Below are positions 62,499 to 64,000 of a stretch of DNA of 64,000 nt, piece by piece. Position 1 is the stretch's first letter, and every line of letters starts with the position of its first letter. The stretch is from assembly GCF_016125955.1 (NCBI RefSeq), contig NZ_JADEVE010000091.1, forward strand, positions 30,220 to 94,219, given 5' to 3'. This DNA comes from Acetomicrobium sp. S15 = DSM 107314. Lineage in GTDB: Bacteria > Synergistota > Synergistia > Synergistales > Thermosynergistaceae. Below the pieces are notes generated by a model. The model searched no databases, was not told the origin of the DNA, and saw nothing but the letters and a program-made list of their open reading frames with translations. Made by a program: the position numbers and the translations under genes.

Positions 62499-63392
62499 TC
62501 ACTTTGCGGTGCAACCCTTAAATGGGCACCTTTTGCGGAAATCCTCAGCAATTTCCTCGAACTTCGCCCACCGCACGCCTGGGTGACGGCTGATGTAATC
62601 GATCACGCGCTCAAGCATGAGCAACACTTGCGGCCTTCCGCTGACGTCTGGGTGGATGGTGATGGGAAATACAGCATAATCGTATTCACGGTAGACCCAA
62701 TCGAACTGGTCGAGCCAGAGTTGTTCGATGTCTCGCGGGTTTACAAATCCGTGGCTGTTCGGTGAAGACTTTATAAACATCATGGGTGGCAGATCGTCGA
62801 GGTACCAGCTGGCGGAAAATTCGACAAGGTCAACCTCGTGCCCGTGTTCTAAAGGCTTCATCCACGTTTCCGCCGGCTTGGAGTAGTCGATCTTGGCCCA
62901 ACGATAGCCCACCCTTGCGTAATAAGGTTGAAAATCGTGATATCCTTGGCTATGGTCGTAGCGGAAGCCATACTTTAAGAGCAACTCCGCTGTAACTGCC
63001 GACATTTCCCACCAAGGTGCAGTATAGCCTCTCGGTCGCTTGCCGGTGAGTTTTTCGATCAGCTCTATTGATTTGACCAATATTGCCTCTTCTTGCTCGG
63101 GTGTCATTTGTACAGGATTTTCATGCGAGTAGCCATGTGCGCCGACCTCATGTCCAGCGTCAACGATCATTTTCATTTGATCTGGAAAGGATTCGATAGA
63201 ATGGCCGGGTATGAACCATGTTGCTTTAAGCCCGTAACGGTCAAAAAGTTTGAGAAGGCGTGGAACGCCAACTTCAGCGGCGAAGACTCCACGGGAAATG
63301 TCAAAGGGCGAATCTTCCCCGCCGTAGGAGCCTAACCATCCTGCCACTGCGTCCACATCTACGCCAAAGCCTACAAAAATCTCCTTGGACAT
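62499..63392 (-). CDS. Polysaccharide deacetylase family protein (CE4, PuuE/HP0310-like)
   Basis: 297 residues with the NodB-type barrel: metal Asp in VGFGVDVDA, the His pair in [10 protein letters not shown], and [10 protein letters not shown] with the catalytic loop. No signal peptide, so cytoplasmic. This branch contains allantoinase-like and peptidoglycan-deacetylase-like proteins; the real substrate cannot be decided. ATG 63392 has AGGGGGGAAGG upstream. Single gene between ACT protein and asparaginase. Confidence 0.82.
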   Translation of the reverse strand: MSKEIFVGFGVDVDAVAGWLGSYGGEDSPFDISRGVFAAEVGVPRLLKLFDRYGLKATWFIPGHSIESFPDQMKMIVDAGHEVGAHGYSHENPVQMTPEQEEAILVKSIELIEKLTGKRPRGYTAPWWEMSAVTAELLLKYGFRYDHSQGYHDFQPYYARVGYRWAKIDYSKPAETWMKPLEHGHEVDLVEFSASWYLDDLPPMMFIKSSPNSHGFVNPRDIEQLWLDQFDWVYREYDYAVFPITIHPDVSGRPQVLLMLERVIDYISRHPGVRWAKFEEIAEDFRKRCPFKGCTAK

Positions 63393-63538
63393 TATCCTTC
63401 CCCCCCTTATTTATAGGATTTAACATTATTTTACTACAGGTTCTGCTTGTTCTTGCTGCCATACGAGCATGGTAGGCACTATAGCGAGAAAATATACTGT
63501 GCGAATATGCCGCGATGTTATATCATATTTTGACCTAT

Positions 63539-64000
63539 TTAGAGATTATTTGCATCGAAGGTGTGTATATATTCTTGCACGCCTCCTCTTCCCACGCCAG
63601 CCCGCAACAAGAGCTCAAGCAACATGCGAAGTTTCACTCCGTCAAGCCAACTGCCATCTATCACCCCACGGGCAAAAAGGTCCATTTCCGAGCCCGAAAA
63701 CCCGTATGTTTCTCGAAGGACTCGACCGTTTCGCGTGCGCGAAGATAGCACCACCGGCATCTGTCCGGCTAATTCAGCCACTATCGGCACCATCTTAGCA
63801 GGCACATGACCTCCGCCTAAAGCCTCAAGGACTAATCCCTTGTACCCCAAACAAGGAAGCTTTTCTAACATCCGTCCGTCATCGCCCATCACAACTTTAT
63901 ATAGCGCCGATAGGTTGCCTGGGTTAGTGGCTATAGGTCTTGGCAATTCCGGCACCCGCTTAAGCCTGACTAATATATAGGGCTTTCTTTCTGCCACCCA
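63539..64000 (-). CDS. L-asparaginase, C-terminal part
   Basis: The frame is open to the right edge, so the N-terminal catalytic half with the active-site threonines lies outside the window. The 154 residues show the C-terminal asparaginase domain: YKGLVLEALGGGHVPAKM, MPVVLSSRTRNGRVLRETYG and GSWLDGVKLRMLLELLL. The product would be aspartate and ammonia. A GTG at 63997 is internal and not a start. Type I or II cannot be told. Confidence 0.82.
   Translation of the reverse strand, partial: WVAERKPYILVRLKRVPELPRPIATNPGNLSALYKVVMGDDGRMLEKLPCLGYKGLVLEALGGGHVPAKMVPIVAELAGQMPVVLSSRTRNGRVLRETYGFSGSEMDLFARGVIDGSWLDGVKLRMLLELLLRAGVGRGGVQEYIHTFDANNL

Overview
The window looks like a piece of chromosome from an anaerobic, organic-acid and amino-acid fermenting bacterium of moderate G+C. 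The combination of citrate lyase, a tungsten-type aldehyde ferredoxin oxidoreductase, many amino-acid transporters and aminotransferases, class I ketol-acid reductoisomerase and a GlgE/TreYZ cluster would suit a member of the Synergistota (Acetomicrobium/Anaerobaculum-like). That placement is inference from gene content only. There are no tRNA, rRNA, CRISPR or prophage genes, and no intact insertion sequence was seen.

Layout. (1) 1-8.9 kb, + strand: tail of an M20 peptidase, then a citrate uptake and cleavage cluster (citX, a leuB-type dehydrogenase, a 2-hydroxycarboxylate transporter, citF, citE, citD, citC, citG). (2) 9-16.6 kb: a dicluster ferredoxin protein, then a patchy region on the - strand with an aldehyde:ferredoxin oxidoreductase (AOR), two MoaD/ThiS-like proteins, an intact gamma-glutamyltransferase, a DUF169 protein, and two gene ruins (a second ggt with two internal deletions and the frameshifted tail of a second AOR). 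(3) 16.7-33 kb: a GAF/GGDEF/HD signalling protein, a DMT exporter, an aminotransferase paired with a MOT1-type molybdate/sulfate transporter, an acetamidase/formamidase, three permeases (aromatic amino acid, purine, APC), a class III aminotransferase, a B12-type radical SAM protein, and a fold-type II PLP enzyme overlapping glyA.

(4) 33.2-40.3 kb, - strand: a branched-chain amino-acid operon in the order ilvN-ilvC-leuA-leuC-leuD-ilvB. It is preceded by a complete attenuator: promoter, a 30-residue leader peptide rich in Val/Ile/Leu, and an intrinsic terminator. leuB is absent here and the only leuB-like gene lies in the citrate cluster. (5) 40.3-45.8 kb, - strand: cupin protein, metal-dependent amidohydrolase with an NhaC antiporter, and an exported FAD oxidoreductase with SLH-like C-terminal segments. 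(6) 46-61.9 kb, + strand: a seven-gene trehalose/alpha-glucan operon (treS fused to a degenerate maltokinase, a GH57 glycosidase, treY, glgE, a stand-alone maltokinase, glgB, treZ), read from a strong-looking promoter at 45999-46027. Together these enzymes can interconvert trehalose, maltose, maltose-1-phosphate and branched alpha-glucan. (7) 61.9-64 kb, - strand: ACT-domain protein, polysaccharide deacetylase and the 3' part of an asparaginase.

The points most worth a second look are the ilv-leu attenuator, the fused TreS kinase domain that has lost its nucleotide- and metal-binding residues while an intact kinase is encoded in the same operon, the decayed second copies of ggt and AOR around the AOR locus, and the MoaD-like protein without a terminal GG.
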